From contig NZ_RQVV01000001.1 of NCBI RefSeq assembly GCF_009295515.1, forward strand, positions 1 through 35,407: a stretch of 35,407 nt of DNA, given 5' to 3'. The notes under the pieces are model-generated. The model worked only from the letters and a program-made list of their open reading frames with translations. It was not told the origin of the DNA and did no database searches. The DNA is from Erwinia endophytica. Its GTDB lineage: Bacteria; Pseudomonadota; Gammaproteobacteria; Enterobacterales; Enterobacteriaceae. Shown here one piece after another: positions 26,066 to 34,733 of the stretch; position 1 is the stretch's first letter, and each line of letters starts with the position of its first letter. The position numbers and the translations under genes are program-made.

Positions 26066-26450
26066 TAAATTTTCCTCATTTGAGTTTGGGCCCTATTCTA
26101 CGGCCCCCCTGGTCATCTCAACCTTTGATTTTTCCAGCAAGAGCGTTTTGACGTTTTTTGGTGAAAAAGCGCCTTTAGCGCCTAAAAACAGACCTCTGGC
26201 TCCAATATATCCTAAATAATTTGATCTGCGACACAAAAATGCCTGGGCACTCTTGCACAACGATGGCGCGCCCCTCACCGGGATGAACAGTCAGAGCACA
26301 TCACATGATCAGCAAGCAAACCTACTGGCACGACACAATCAGTTTCCACTCTTTCCCATCATCCGCCAGTAATTGACAATAATCACCTATTGAACGAAAA
26401 CGCTTTCCCACTGATACTGTTAAGCTAAAGTTTGCTATTGAGGACAAAAA
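26066..26450. other. Divergent intergenic region
   Basis: It holds the GTG gene's ribosome site on the left and a candidate promoter (TTGAAC 26390-26395, 17 bases, GATACT 26413-26418) for the small membrane protein on the right. I see nothing else definable. Confidence 0.4.
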
Positions 26451-26588
26451 ATGAGACGTAACCTGATCTATTTACTGTTTCTGTTGATGGCGATAGCAAT
26501 TCTGCTTACGGTAGCAAACTCTGTACCCTTGAAACTGAAGATTGAAGCGTGGATCTATAACGTTGCTTTATTTATTCTTAATCGCTGA
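26451..26588 (+). CDS. Small single-span membrane protein (45 aa)
   Basis: The ATG at 26451 follows AGGA by seven bases and opens a 45-codon frame: MRRNLIYLLFLLMAIAILL, then TVANSVPLKLKIEAWIYNV, ending ALFILNR. The positively charged N-terminus and hydrophobic stretch (5-24) make a typical inner-membrane small protein, and a plausible promoter ends about 30 bases upstream. It looks like known regulatory microproteins in shape only; I cannot name it. Confidence 0.6.
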   Translation: MRRNLIYLLFLLMAIAILLTVANSVPLKLKIEAWIYNVALFILNR

Positions 26589-26764
26589 ATGTTATAACGT
26601 ATACAAGTGCATTCCTTATATGAATATAGATCATGTCGGCCAGATAATCTGTTTGTAGAAACAGGAATTTAAAAATAATCCCTGAGGAAAATACATTAAA
26701 ATCACATTGTCGCTTTACGTTAAAGTGTATCGCTGTAATAGATCCAGTATTTAATTTCATCAAA

Positions 26765-26791
26765 AACCGTTAACCTTCGTGGTTAACGGTT
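26765..26791 (+). terminator. Hairpin with TTCGT loop
   Basis: AACCGTTAACC-TTCGT-GGTTAACGGTT is a perfect 11-bp stem about 175 bases after the small membrane protein. The T tail is weak. Confidence 0.5.
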
Positions 26792-26830
26792 CCTTGTTAT
26801 TTCATTCCGGGTAAAATGCTAACCCGTTAT

Positions 26831-26869
26831 AAAAAAAGCATTCAGCAATCACTTCACTGAATGCTTTTT
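26831..26869. terminator. Bidirectional rho-independent terminator
   Basis: An A7 tract, GCATTCAG, an 11-base loop, CTGAATGC and T5. It reads as a terminator on both strands and ends the minus-strand GT9 gene. Confidence 0.85.
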
Positions 26870-26914
26870 CGAAGTTCGCTTATTTTTCACATATCAATGG
26901 ATATGATTTTAATT

Positions 26915-28015
26915 TTATTTAAATGCCATCGCCTCTATCGCGGACATGACTTCTTGAGCAGTAATAACAACCACAGGCTGATGAGCAAACGCGGAAGGAA
27001 CCTCACGCTCACCGGGTAACACTCTGATAACAGTATGTAAGCCTGGATCTTGCAGAGGTCCAGTATGCTCCGGATTTGCGGTAACAAACAAGCTCACTGT
27101 AGGGACCTGCAATGCAACGGCTATATGCAGCGGTCCGGTATCACCTGTGACCAGAACGTCAAATTCAGCAATTTTTTCGACCAGTTCCTTGAGATTTAAA
27201 TCGCCCACATAACACGTAATATGATTACACTCATCATCGGTCATATCAGCCAAAAAAGCATCAGCTAAATGAGCTTCTTTAGGAGACCCAATAAGAGCAA
27301 TTCGATATTGTCGTCCGGAAGAAAATAATAATCTTGCCAATTCTTGAAAACGGTGAATTGGCCAACATCTTAATAACTCTGACGCCCCCAACTGAAAAGC
27401 AACCACTATTTCAGTTGTTTCTTTGGTCTTGTTATTTTTGCGACCAATCGGTATGGACATTGAAACATCATCTTTATCACACCCCAGAAGACTCACCAAT
27501 GAAAGTTTTCGCTCAATTAAATGGCCATCAAATTCAGGCCCGGAAATAGCGGTCACCCAAGATTTTAAACTGATATCCTTATCGTTGTAGCTATCTTTCA
27601 AAATATATTGGCAGCCAGATAAAGACACACAAAGCACATCATAAGGGCTTTTAGAATGAAGTAATATTGCTAATTCAGGCTTATTCTTTCGGAGTTGACG
27701 AATTAACCCGGGTAAACTCGCCACCTTTTGATCCCAATAAATGACATCTGAGAACCACGGACTCTCTTCAACCAGTGACTTATTTTTATGGCTGGAGACC
27801 AATACTATTTTTGCTTTTGGATAGCGTTTTTGAACAGAACGTATTGCTGGTGTGTTAAAAAGAAAATCACCGAGAGCGGTAGTTGAAAAAACCACAATAC
27901 TCTCGAAATCCAAATCCCTGATCCTAATATGGTTATTCTCTTTACCTTTTCTGAAGCGTTTACATATAGAAATGACGCATTTTGACAGAATCATTTTAAA
28001 ACTATTGCCAGCCAT
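26915..28015 (-). CDS. Glycosyltransferase family 9 (heptosyltransferase-like)
   Basis: A 366-residue GT9/heptosyltransferase-like protein. The N-terminal STTALGDFLFNTPAIRSV matches the family's GALGD..l..p..r.l motif, and near residue 290 VTGDTGPLHIAVAL matches the donor-site TGxxGPLHIA motif. The family adds heptose, and some members other sugars, to the LPS inner core at the cytoplasmic membrane face. Base composition is more AT-rich than the metabolic genes, as is common for LPS genes. It stands alone, so the sugar and acceptor are unknown. An ATG seven codons in is an alternative start. Confidence 0.88.
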   Translation of the reverse strand: MAGNSFKMILSKCVISICKRFRKGKENNHIRIRDLDFESIVVFSTTALGDFLFNTPAIRSVQKRYPKAKIVLVSSHKNKSLVEESPWFSDVIYWDQKVASLPGLIRQLRKNKPELAILLHSKSPYDVLCVSLSGCQYILKDSYNDKDISLKSWVTAISGPEFDGHLIERKLSLVSLLGCDKDDVSMSIPIGRKNNKTKETTEIVVAFQLGASELLRCWPIHRFQELARLLFSSGRQYRIALIGSPKEAHLADAFLADMTDDECNHITCYVGDLNLKELVEKIAEFDVLVTGDTGPLHIAVALQVPTVSLFVTANPEHTGPLQDPGLHTVIRVLPGEREVPSAFAHQPVVVITAQEVMSAIEAMAFK

Positions 28016-28591
28016 GTTTTCATCTTCAACTTATCAGCCGATCTTAAAAAAGTACCCCGAACATACCTTTCGAGTACTAAGCTGGGATCGATAATAACAC
28101 AACCTATCATTCGCTGTTCCTGATAGTCGCTAACTTTGGAGAAACACCATCTGCCCCCGGCAGAGAAACCGTAAAAAAAACAAAAACATGATAAATATCA
28201 ATTTATTATCTTGTCGTCAACCGGTGATGTCGCATGCTATGGGCCCCTCAGCAGCAGCGTTGACTGACGCTATCTCGGCTCATTGCTGATCATCAGATGA
28301 CAGCCATTATGCATTGCTATACCACCGTCAGTACCGCTTGCCATGAACTGTAGAACGAAGGGGCGCCATCCGACGAATGAGGTGCAGATATCTATCGGGC
28401 CTGGTGCTTTAAGCCGGGGTTATACAGGCTTACTTATGCTTTCAGAGACGGTGGCAAAAACCTCGTATCATTGATCCAGCCCGGTCAGCCCCGTAGCCAC
28501 ACCTTGCCCGTACCGGAGAATCGACGGATGAATATTTAGACATCTACGCCAGGCCTTTCCCCCTGGGTTTCTAACCTCAACGGGCAATTTT
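28016..28591. other. Intergenic region without recognised genes
   Basis: The first 200 bases are AT-rich and probably hold the GT9 promoter. 28230-28560 is more GC-rich and shows no open frame I recognise on either strand; it could be a decayed gene. Confidence 0.4.
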
Positions 28592-28605
28592 TTGATTTTT
28601 ATCAA
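28592..28605. promoter_or_regulatory. FNR box
   Basis: TTGAT-TTTT-ATCAA is a perfect FNR consensus palindrome, about 160 bases upstream of the YmiA-like ATG. It suggests control by oxygen level. Confidence 0.6.
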
Positions 28606-28762
28606 AATACCAGCATATTCCCACTCAACGCATTACTCACAATCCATCTTTCTCTGGTTGTTTACTTTTCGTTCAGAAGCGATGGTTTATGTTGTGTACA
28701 AATTCAGAGGCCATCTGCTCTGTACGAAAGAACACACTACACGTCTAAATGGCAGAACCACT

Positions 28763-28912
28763 ATGAAAAACATCGCAATACAATCAAAAAATATTATCCG
28801 TTATAACGGCACCAGCCATACCAAACGGAAAGCCTGGTTAATGGTTATCGCCGGTTCTGGACTGACATGGGCAATAATAGCGCTGATGGTATGGGTAATC
28901 TATTTCCTGTAG
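28763..28912 (+). CDS. YmiA-family small membrane protein
   Basis: A 49-residue protein starting MKNIAIQSKNIIRYNG. The C-terminal KRKAWLMVIAGSGLTWAIIA followed by LMVWVIYFL matches the E. coli YmiA pattern (KRKAWL...W...ALLIW). It has a single membrane span with a basic N-terminal tail. A longer frame from 28592 starts inside the FNR box and is unlikely. Function unknown. Confidence 0.7.
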   Translation: MKNIAIQSKNIIRYNGTSHTKRKAWLMVIAGSGLTWAIIALMVWVIYFL

Positions 28913-28928
28913 CAGGCTATAATTTAAA

Positions 28929-28951
28929 TCTTTCCAGTATTACTGGAAAGA
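28929..28951 (+). terminator. Hairpin after YmiA-like gene
   Basis: TCTTTCCAGT-ATT-ACTGGAAAGA is a perfect 10-bp stem 17 bases after the stop. There is no T run directly after it. Confidence 0.5.
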
Positions 28952-29213
28952 CAGGGGGATTTTCAATACATATTTTTAATATGACATCCCCATGCCTCTA
29001 CACCGGGATATTGTGCTTAACTATGTCATCAGCGCTATTTTACCCAGCGATTTTCACGTCTGTATTAAATCTAATTTAAACAAAATGGTTGATTTTTTCA
29101 CTATCGAATAACGCTGTAGTAAGCGATGGTCTTGACGCGCAGGGTGATAGTCGCGTGAAAATGATTTAACTCAACATTGCCGTAATGGAATTCCACGGGT
29201 TGATCTACAAATG

Positions 29214-29481
29214 CCTTCAGCCTGCCGGTACGGCAGTGAACAGAACACGAATCCCTCCACGCTTTTTTTGATTTTTCTAAGCTGCCTGTACGGCAGTGAA
29301 CGTTCCGGGGTGAGTAAGAGCCACATTGTGGATTTTCTAAGCTGCCTGTACGGCAGTGAACGCAAACTCTCACGCACGGACTGTAGATGTCGTTTTCTAA
29401 GCTGCCTGTACGGCAGTGAACTGTTCGCGGCTCAATCCGGCGTGTTCCATCAGTTTCTAAGCTGCCTGTACGGCAGTGAAC
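29214..29481 (-). CRISPR. Type I-F CRISPR array, five repeats, four spacers, no cas genes
   Basis: Four identical 28-base repeats at 29274-29301, 29334-29361, 29394-29421 and 29454-29481, plus a degenerate repeat at 29214-29241 (about seven mismatches). On the minus strand the repeat begins GTTCACTGCC and ends CTTAGAAA, the standard I-F repeat of Pectobacterium and Serratia. Spacers are exactly 32 bases. The degenerate copy at the low-coordinate end marks the leader-distal end, so the array is transcribed leftward from a leader right of 29481. No cas gene is in the window. Confidence 0.97.
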
Positions 29482-29615
29482 AGGACTAAAAATAACATAT
29501 TCTGCTGTATTTTCTATAAAAAAATACCCTTCTTCATCAAATACCCTTTTTCCAACAGCATTCTAACATCACAATAAAATCAAATGGTTAGAGTGGCCCC
29601 AAAAAAAAGGGTTAA
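29482..29615 (-). promoter_or_regulatory. Probable CRISPR leader
   Basis: AT-rich sequence directly upstream of the first repeat on the minus strand. Read on that strand it contains AACCC followed by a run of T (about 29593-29607) and two copies of AAGGGTATTT. This AT-rich, T-run character fits an I-F leader. Confidence 0.6.
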
Positions 29616-29820
29616 AAATAAGGTTTTCAAATGGCGATGCACTGTTACTGGGTAAGATCAAGCAGAGCGTTGCCATGATGGTCGAGGTGAAGGATGAAAG
29701 ATTATCGGGAGGTAAAATAATGTGGTCATATTATGTCCTACTTTGCAGAAAAGTTGGTTTTCAGACAGGAATAAAAACGAGAACATATCCCCCTAAACAT
29801 CCTCTGCAATATGCAACGTA

Positions 29821-29988
29821 CATATTCTTGATGGCAGCACAACTAACCAATTGATATTTAATAAACTTAGCGCCATCCATCAGACGTTCAAAGTCATAGG
29901 TTACGGTCTTGGCGGCAATAGCCCCTTCCATTCCTTTAACAATCAGGCCAGCGACTTCGAACCAGCCCATATGACGCAGCAGTATACT
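29821..29988 (-). pseudogene. icd: 3'-end fragment of isocitrate dehydrogenase gene (att-type remnant)
   Basis: The minus strand encodes [39 protein letters not shown] and AKFIKY...AAIKNM, the C-terminal end of Icd (E. coli: [19 protein letters not shown] ... LMDGAKLLKC ... AIIENM). The rest of icd is absent, and the normal stop after KNM is lost. Phages of the phage 21/e14 type integrate in the 3' end of icd and leave such a copy at one junction, so this is probably an attachment-site remnant marking the border of the island that continues to the right. Confidence 0.85.
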
Positions 29989-30217
29989 TGCGATCTCATG
30001 TTAACAATATGAATAATATAATTATTCTAGTGAATACGATTCATTTTAATGACGTAAATCCGCCACATGTAACCGCTTGAACAACAGTTGCTTAGTGTCA
30101 GTTTTGGGGAAGGGTTTGAATTTATTTTCCAGTCCCATCAAACTATCTCCTACATTGTTGCCCATGAATCGTTTATGAGGAGAAGTTCACTTTGTCCAAG
30201 GTAAAATCGACATTTTC

Positions 30218-30577
30218 ATGCTAAAGCTCTTCGTTAGGTACTCATCAATTGGCGTGATCAATACGCTCGTGCACTGGCTGGTATTTGTAGTGTTTTACTT
30301 ACAAGGTGCCAGTCAGTTGATCGCAAATCTGGCTGCTTTTTGCGTTGCCGTAACCTTCTCATTTTTTTTCAACGCACGCTGGACATTCAATACCGAACCA
30401 ACGACCATTCGCTATGTCCTTTATGTATTTTTTATGGGTTCCGTTGCGGCCGGAGTTGGCAGGTTGGCCGACCACGCACATTTTGCCCCATTGATTACTC
30501 TAATAACCTTCTCCTTAACCAGCCTGATATCAGGCTTTTTTTATTCCAATTTCATTGTTTTTAGGGTGAAAAAATGA
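30218..30577 (+). CDS. gtrA: GtrA-family bactoprenol-linked glucose flippase
   Basis: A 119-residue protein with four hydrophobic helices: [20 protein letters not shown] at the start and [13 protein letters not shown] in the middle are GtrA hallmarks. It flips undecaprenyl-phosphate-glucose to the periplasm for O-antigen modification. The ATG at 30218 has only weak ribosome-site support. Its stop overlaps gtrB (ATGA). Confidence 0.92.
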   Translation: MLKLFVRYSSIGVINTLVHWLVFVVFYLQGASQLIANLAAFCVAVTFSFFFNARWTFNTEPTTIRYVLYVFFMGSVAAGVGRLADHAHFAPLITLITFSLTSLISGFFYSNFIVFRVKK

Positions 30578-31500
30578 AAATTAGTCTGGTTGTTCCCGTT
30601 TTCAATGAAGAAGACGCAATACCCATATTCTACCGAACAGCAAGGGAAAAGCTTTCCCTCTACAATCTCGAAATTATTTTTGTCAATGACGGCAGTACCG
30701 ATGCCACGGAGCAGATTATCAACTCGCTGGCAAAGGCTGATCCTTCCGTCAAACCAGTAAATTTTGTCCGTAATTTTGGAAAGGAACCCGCCCTATTGGC
30801 AGGGCTGGAACATGCAACGGGTGATGCTGTTATCCCGATAGATGTCGATCTTCAGGACCCCATTGATACCATTCCCTTACTGATAAACAAATGGCAGGAA
30901 GGTTGGCCTGTGGTGCTGGCAAAACGCAGTGACAGAAGCAGTGACAGTCACTTTAAACGTAAAACAGCGGCATGGTTTTACAGGCTACATAATAAAATCA
31001 GTACACCCCGGATTGAGGAAAATGTCGGTGATTTCCGTCTTCTTTCCCGCGAGACAGTCGATAACATCAAGTTACTTCAGGAACGGAACCTGTTCATGAA
31101 AGGTATCCTCAGTTGGGTAGAAGGCGAGGCTACCGTAGTGGAATATACCCGCTCGGAACGTTCTGTTGGTCAGACTAAATTCAATGGCTGGAAGCTCTGG
31201 AATCTGGCGCTGGAAGGTCTTACCAGCTTTTCTACATTTCCGCTCAGAGTCTGGACCTATCTCGGTCTGAGAGTCGCCGTTCTTTCTTTCCTATACGGAG
31301 CATGGATGATTATTGATAAACTGGTATGGGGGAATCCGGTGGCGGGTTATCCATCTATACTGGTGTCAATACTTTTTCTCGGCGGTGTACAACTGATTGG
31401 GATAGGAGTGCTGGGTGAGTATATTGGCCGAATTTATATTGAGACCAAGCAAAGACCTCGATATTTAGTTAAGAGACCAAAAGGACTAAGTGATGTTTAA
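30574..31500 (+). CDS. gtrB: GtrB bactoprenol glucosyltransferase
   Basis: A 308-residue GT2 enzyme. The motifs are [13 protein letters not shown] at the start, [21 protein letters not shown] (metal-binding Asp residues) and [10 protein letters not shown], followed by two C-terminal membrane helices ([35 protein letters not shown]). It transfers glucose from UDP-glucose to undecaprenyl phosphate on the cytoplasmic side. It is translationally coupled to gtrA and overlaps the next gene. Confidence 0.95.
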   Translation: MKISLVVPVFNEEDAIPIFYRTAREKLSLYNLEIIFVNDGSTDATEQIINSLAKADPSVKPVNFVRNFGKEPALLAGLEHATGDAVIPIDVDLQDPIDTIPLLINKWQEGWPVVLAKRSDRSSDSHFKRKTAAWFYRLHNKISTPRIEENVGDFRLLSRETVDNIKLLQERNLFMKGILSWVEGEATVVEYTRSERSVGQTKFNGWKLWNLALEGLTSFSTFPLRVWTYLGLRVAVLSFLYGAWMIIDKLVWGNPVAGYPSILVSILFLGGVQLIGIGVLGEYIGRIYIETKQRPRYLVKRPKGLSDV

Positions 31501-33013
31501 AATAAATTCAAAAAAAGCGATAATTTTCCTGTTATTATTAATTGCGTGTTTAATATCCTCTTATGTTTTGACGGCGAGATACTTTCCTGTAGAACCAGAC
31601 GCAGCAAACAGCCCTCTGGTCTGGAGGGCATTTCTTACAGAGGGATTTTCCGCTTTTAAAGATTGGGCACCTACACCTGATAATTGGTACTTCACTACAT
31701 ACCCAATGAATTTCTTTTTTTTCGCTTTAATGGGTAATGATGGGAAAATACCTTTAATCCTATCCACTTCTATCTTCATCGGTTTAACATCTTTTATACT
31801 ATCCTCCGTTATCTATTCAATAAACAAAAGCTGGGCCTCACTCATTGTATTAACCAGCCTTCTTTTATTTCCTGCTTACGTTTATACCTTTGGGTTCGCT
31901 GCGCACCCTTTTTCACACTATTCCACGAACTTCTTTGGGGTGTTAACCTTTGGGCTGGCTTTCTGTAATTTAAATAAAAAATCACCATTAGTGGCAATAA
32001 TATGTACCATTATTGCTATTTTTGCATCAGCTTCCGATCCCTGGTTTCTGGCAACGTATTTTCTTCCTTTACTTTTAACACATTTGTTTTTCACATGGAA
32101 AAAAGAAATTCCAATAAAAATCTCTATAGTTTTTCTAGTGGGTTTCATTATAAGCATGACTCACTTATTACCTAAAATGCTGGGCTTGCCTATTCAGCGA
32201 TTTAAAATCATGCCATATGAGCAATGGTGGGTAAATGCCGAGTGGACTGTCCAGGTATTAGGTAAGAGTATGAACTTATTCTTCACCCAAAGTCCTATCG
32301 CCTATACAACCTCTTTCTTAGTATGGTCTGTCATATACTTATATTCGCTCATAACTTGCTTAGATAAAGGAAAAAAATCACTTTTTATTTGTCTGTTTAG
32401 TTTTCTCACAGTTTCCGGAATAATCTCATCATTCATTATCAGCTATGATTCACCTGCTGACATAAGTGCGAGGTTTTTTGTAAATGCTGTTTGTTTTATA
32501 ATACTTTTGACAGCACTGAGACTTTCATTCTCAAAAAAACACCTTATCGCCGTTGCATTTCCCTTATACATAGCATCATCTATCTATTCTTATCATATGA
32601 ATGAAACTCCGTTATACAACCAAGAAGAACAAACATATGATTTTATTGCCTTCCTGAAAAAAAACAATCTCAGTTTTGGTTATGGTGACTACTGGAGGTT
32701 TTCTAATACTGTTAATTGGCTGTCATTAGGGGAAATACATATTTCTCCTGTTTTATTTGATGAAAACACACACCGCATTAAGTTTAACAAGCCTCGACTT
32801 CAAACCATGAAGTCATGGTTAACTGATAATTATGCGAAAGATGCTCCAATTCGTCAGTTTGTAGCAATTCCAGCAATTGAAAGCGCAGTACCAGATTCAC
32901 CAGACAATTTAAAAATTGAGGCATTACGAAATCAGCTTGGTAACCCTGATGAAACCTTCATCTTTCAGGGAATGACAATATTTACCTATAACCACAAGAT
33001 ATCATTGAACTAA
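31493..33013 (+). CDS. GtrC-type O-antigen glucosyltransferase (serotype-specific)
   Basis: A 506-residue membrane protein with about 10-11 hydrophobic segments and a C-terminal soluble tail, as in phage type-specific Gtr glucosyltransferases. The ATG at 31493 (AAGGA seven bases upstream) overlaps the gtrB stop by eight bases. It would move glucose from the flipped carrier to a specific O-antigen sugar, so it sets the modification and varies between phages. It is markedly AT-rich. I cannot assign a named type. Confidence 0.85.
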   Translation: MFKINSKKAIIFLLLLIACLISSYVLTARYFPVEPDAANSPLVWRAFLTEGFSAFKDWAPTPDNWYFTTYPMNFFFFALMGNDGKIPLILSTSIFIGLTSFILSSVIYSINKSWASLIVLTSLLLFPAYVYTFGFAAHPFSHYSTNFFGVLTFGLAFCNLNKKSPLVAIICTIIAIFASASDPWFLATYFLPLLLTHLFFTWKKEIPIKISIVFLVGFIISMTHLLPKMLGLPIQRFKIMPYEQWWVNAEWTVQVLGKSMNLFFTQSPIAYTTSFLVWSVIYLYSLITCLDKGKKSLFICLFSFLTVSGIISSFIISYDSPADISARFFVNAVCFIILLTALRLSFSKKHLIAVAFPLYIASSIYSYHMNETPLYNQEEQTYDFIAFLKKNNLSFGYGDYWRFSNTVNWLSLGEIHISPVLFDENTHRIKFNKPRLQTMKSWLTDNYAKDAPIRQFVAIPAIESAVPDSPDNLKIEALRNQLGNPDETFIFQGMTIFTYNHKISLN

Positions 33014-33062
33014 TTTTTACATGCTATGTATACCAATAAAAAGGCATACGTAGCATTTTTTA

Positions 33063-33425
33063 CTATATTGGCTTTTCGGGCCACGCAATCGCTTCATAGC
33101 TCAGTTCATCAACTGTGCTGGTAAAATCTAGCTCTTTCAACTTTTGAATATAAACCATCCATTTAATCAAGTGGCCCTTATTATTATCACTGATCATGTC
33201 AAGCTGGAGTTCTGTGCGCCAATCTTCAATTATACTGTTGGCTTCGGCCAGTAAGATCTGACTCTGAGACTCTGCTCGTTCTTGCCAATTGACAACAGGT
33301 TCGGTCAAAACTGGCCCACCATTGTCGTCTGCTATAATAATGTTACCATCATTCCTACCCTGCATTAGTTCATTGTATTCTGACTGTGTTATTTCAACAG
33401 CATCGGCAGGCCAGCCTGAATCAGA
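33063..33425 (-). pseudogene. Tail fibre assembly protein (Tfa), N-terminally truncated
   Basis: The open frame begins just after a stop (TAA at 33426-33428) with no start codon before 33365. The sequence WPADAVEITQSEYNELMQG, VNWQERAESQSQILLAEAN, IKWMVYIQKLKELD and ending AWPEKPI is the C-terminal part of the Caudovirales tail-fibre assembly (Tfa) family, which normally has a longer N-terminal portion. It follows the tail-fibre fragment as in P2/Mu-like tail modules. Confidence 0.8.
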
Positions 33426-33495
33426 TTAAACATAAGGATATTTTATGCTCCTCTGAAAAAAACATTATTTCTTGCACTATAGAAAATCTTCATAT

Positions 33496-34290
33496 TCAAT
33501 ATCCAATTGCAATCCAACGATAACCAATTGCGCCTCCCGTGGTTTTTGCAGTAAATTGACTGTTATTTTCAGGTTCCAGATAAACTACACTACCTAGATT
33601 AATATTGGTACCAAGCGTTCCCAAAATCGCGACGCATGTATTGGGAAAGGCGATATTAAAATTATGTACTTCAACATTTGATGAACTATTCGATCCGCCC
33701 CTCATCTGAATAATCATTCCTGTCACATTATCCTTCCTCCATCCCCCGCCAAGGTTTGCAGAAGAAGGAGGGTTATTAGGACTGTAAACACGCTGACTCA
33801 TTTCATTAAGGGTATTTCCGGTATTCAACGAACCAGCACCAGTAATATCCACTCACCCAAGTTCTTTTGTATTATCGCCATTAACGGTACGAAATATGAA
33901 GCCACCAAGTCCACTGCCTGCATTGCATATAAGGTCAGATTCCCCCCTCCCTGATTGCTCATTCCATGCTATATAAATTCCCTGAGATCCAGCGCCAAGA
34001 GAATGATTATTGACAAAGAGTCCTGGCGTTGTAATCCCTTTACTGCCTACTGTTCCACCCTCAGCTGGAAATGCCCCACACTGCCCTGCTGTTGGTGGAA
34101 ATCTCTCGCAAAATACCTTCCCTAACGAACTTTCATCTACCTGAACAATCAGCTTTGAACCATCCCAGCCCAGGTAAACCTTATTCGTCGCTATTCCTGT
34201 GCCGCCGCCCTGTTGCACCGCACCAACATCGTCGGCCGTAAGCAAAACATTTCCATTGGCATCTGCTCCTGTACTGTTAACTGCTAACTG
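33496..34290 (-). pseudogene. Phage tail-fibre C-terminal part with in-frame stop
   Basis: Two frames are in the same phase and separated only by TGA at 33853-33855: ...NTKELG, stop, VDITGAGSLNTGNTL (the second starts with GTG). Together they encode TGADANGNVLLTADDVGAVQ, VYLGWDGSKLIVQVD, GFIFRTVNGDN and the terminal IGYRWIAIGY, a pattern of phage tail-fibre tips. The upstream end is cut by a frame-breaking heptamer repeat and IS debris. It lies just before the Tfa fragment. Confidence 0.8.
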
Positions 34291-34305
34291 CTAACTGCTA
34301 ACTGC
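34278..34305. repeat. TAACTGC heptamer, four tandem copies
   Basis: Four perfect copies of TAACTGC at the broken upstream end of the tail-fibre fragment. As 7 is not a multiple of 3, each copy shifts frame, and one copy creates a stop. Confidence 0.9.
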
Positions 34306-34436
34306 TCTCACTTTTCCAAAATAAGCCGCGATGGGGTTAATAACATTGAAAAAAACTTTTGACTGCTCAAGCAGGCAACAAATTGGGACGCCCGCTACTA
34401 AATAGCTTCGCAAAATAGTAGATCACTTAAAGGGAA

Positions 34437-34499
34437 CTCAGCCCGGATTGTGCGATCTGATCAATCGCCAAAAAGAAACAAACCACCAACCGGACTGAG
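34437..34499. repeat. Short inverted repeat near IS debris
   Basis: CTCAGCCCGG (34437-34446) and CCGGACTGAG (34490-34499) are inverted at 9 of 10 positions. They lie beside the IS5-type remnant and may be an old element end or hairpin. Confidence 0.4.
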
Positions 34500-34526
34500 C
34501 GATGCCGATCATAGCAGCTATCCCCG

Positions 34527-34688
34527 ATGAAGAACGATTACAGAAAACGCAATGTCGTGGAACGTTGTTTTGCGATACTAAAAGAAAATCGTCGTATTGC
34601 AACACGCTCAGAAAAAACAGCAAGAAACTACCTGAGTATGCTAAAACTGGGAGCTGTCAGGCTGTTTTTAAAGCGGTTGTTAAGTTAA
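34527..34688 (+). pseudogene. IS5-family transposase C-terminal remnant
   Basis: The frame MKNDYRKRNVVERCFAILKE, NRRIATRSEKTARNYLSMLK, LGAVRLFLKRLLS matches the C-terminal end (RN.VER.F..LK..RRIATRY.K.A.NYL) of IS5-type DDE transposases. The E of VVER is the likely catalytic glutamate. The upstream part is missing or in another frame (PIIAAIP, then a shift). GGGACACACCCT right after the stop may be the IS end. Confidence 0.75.
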
Positions 34689-34733
34689 GGGACACACCCT
34701 AAATCACCAGAATCAAGCGCAGCTTTATTACCC

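Noticed and set aside
26418-26435. PhoP-box-like TGTTAA-N5-AGTTTG before the small membrane protein
   Set aside because: Second half matches poorly and the spacing would place transcription start at or after the ATG.
28230-28560. GC-richer stretch that could be a decayed gene
   Set aside because: I could not recognise any protein in either strand, so no pseudogene is claimed.
29101-29489. Open frames across the CRISPR array on both strands (repeated SCLYGSE and VHCRTGSL peptides)
   Set aside because: They are translations of the 60-base CRISPR period, not genes.
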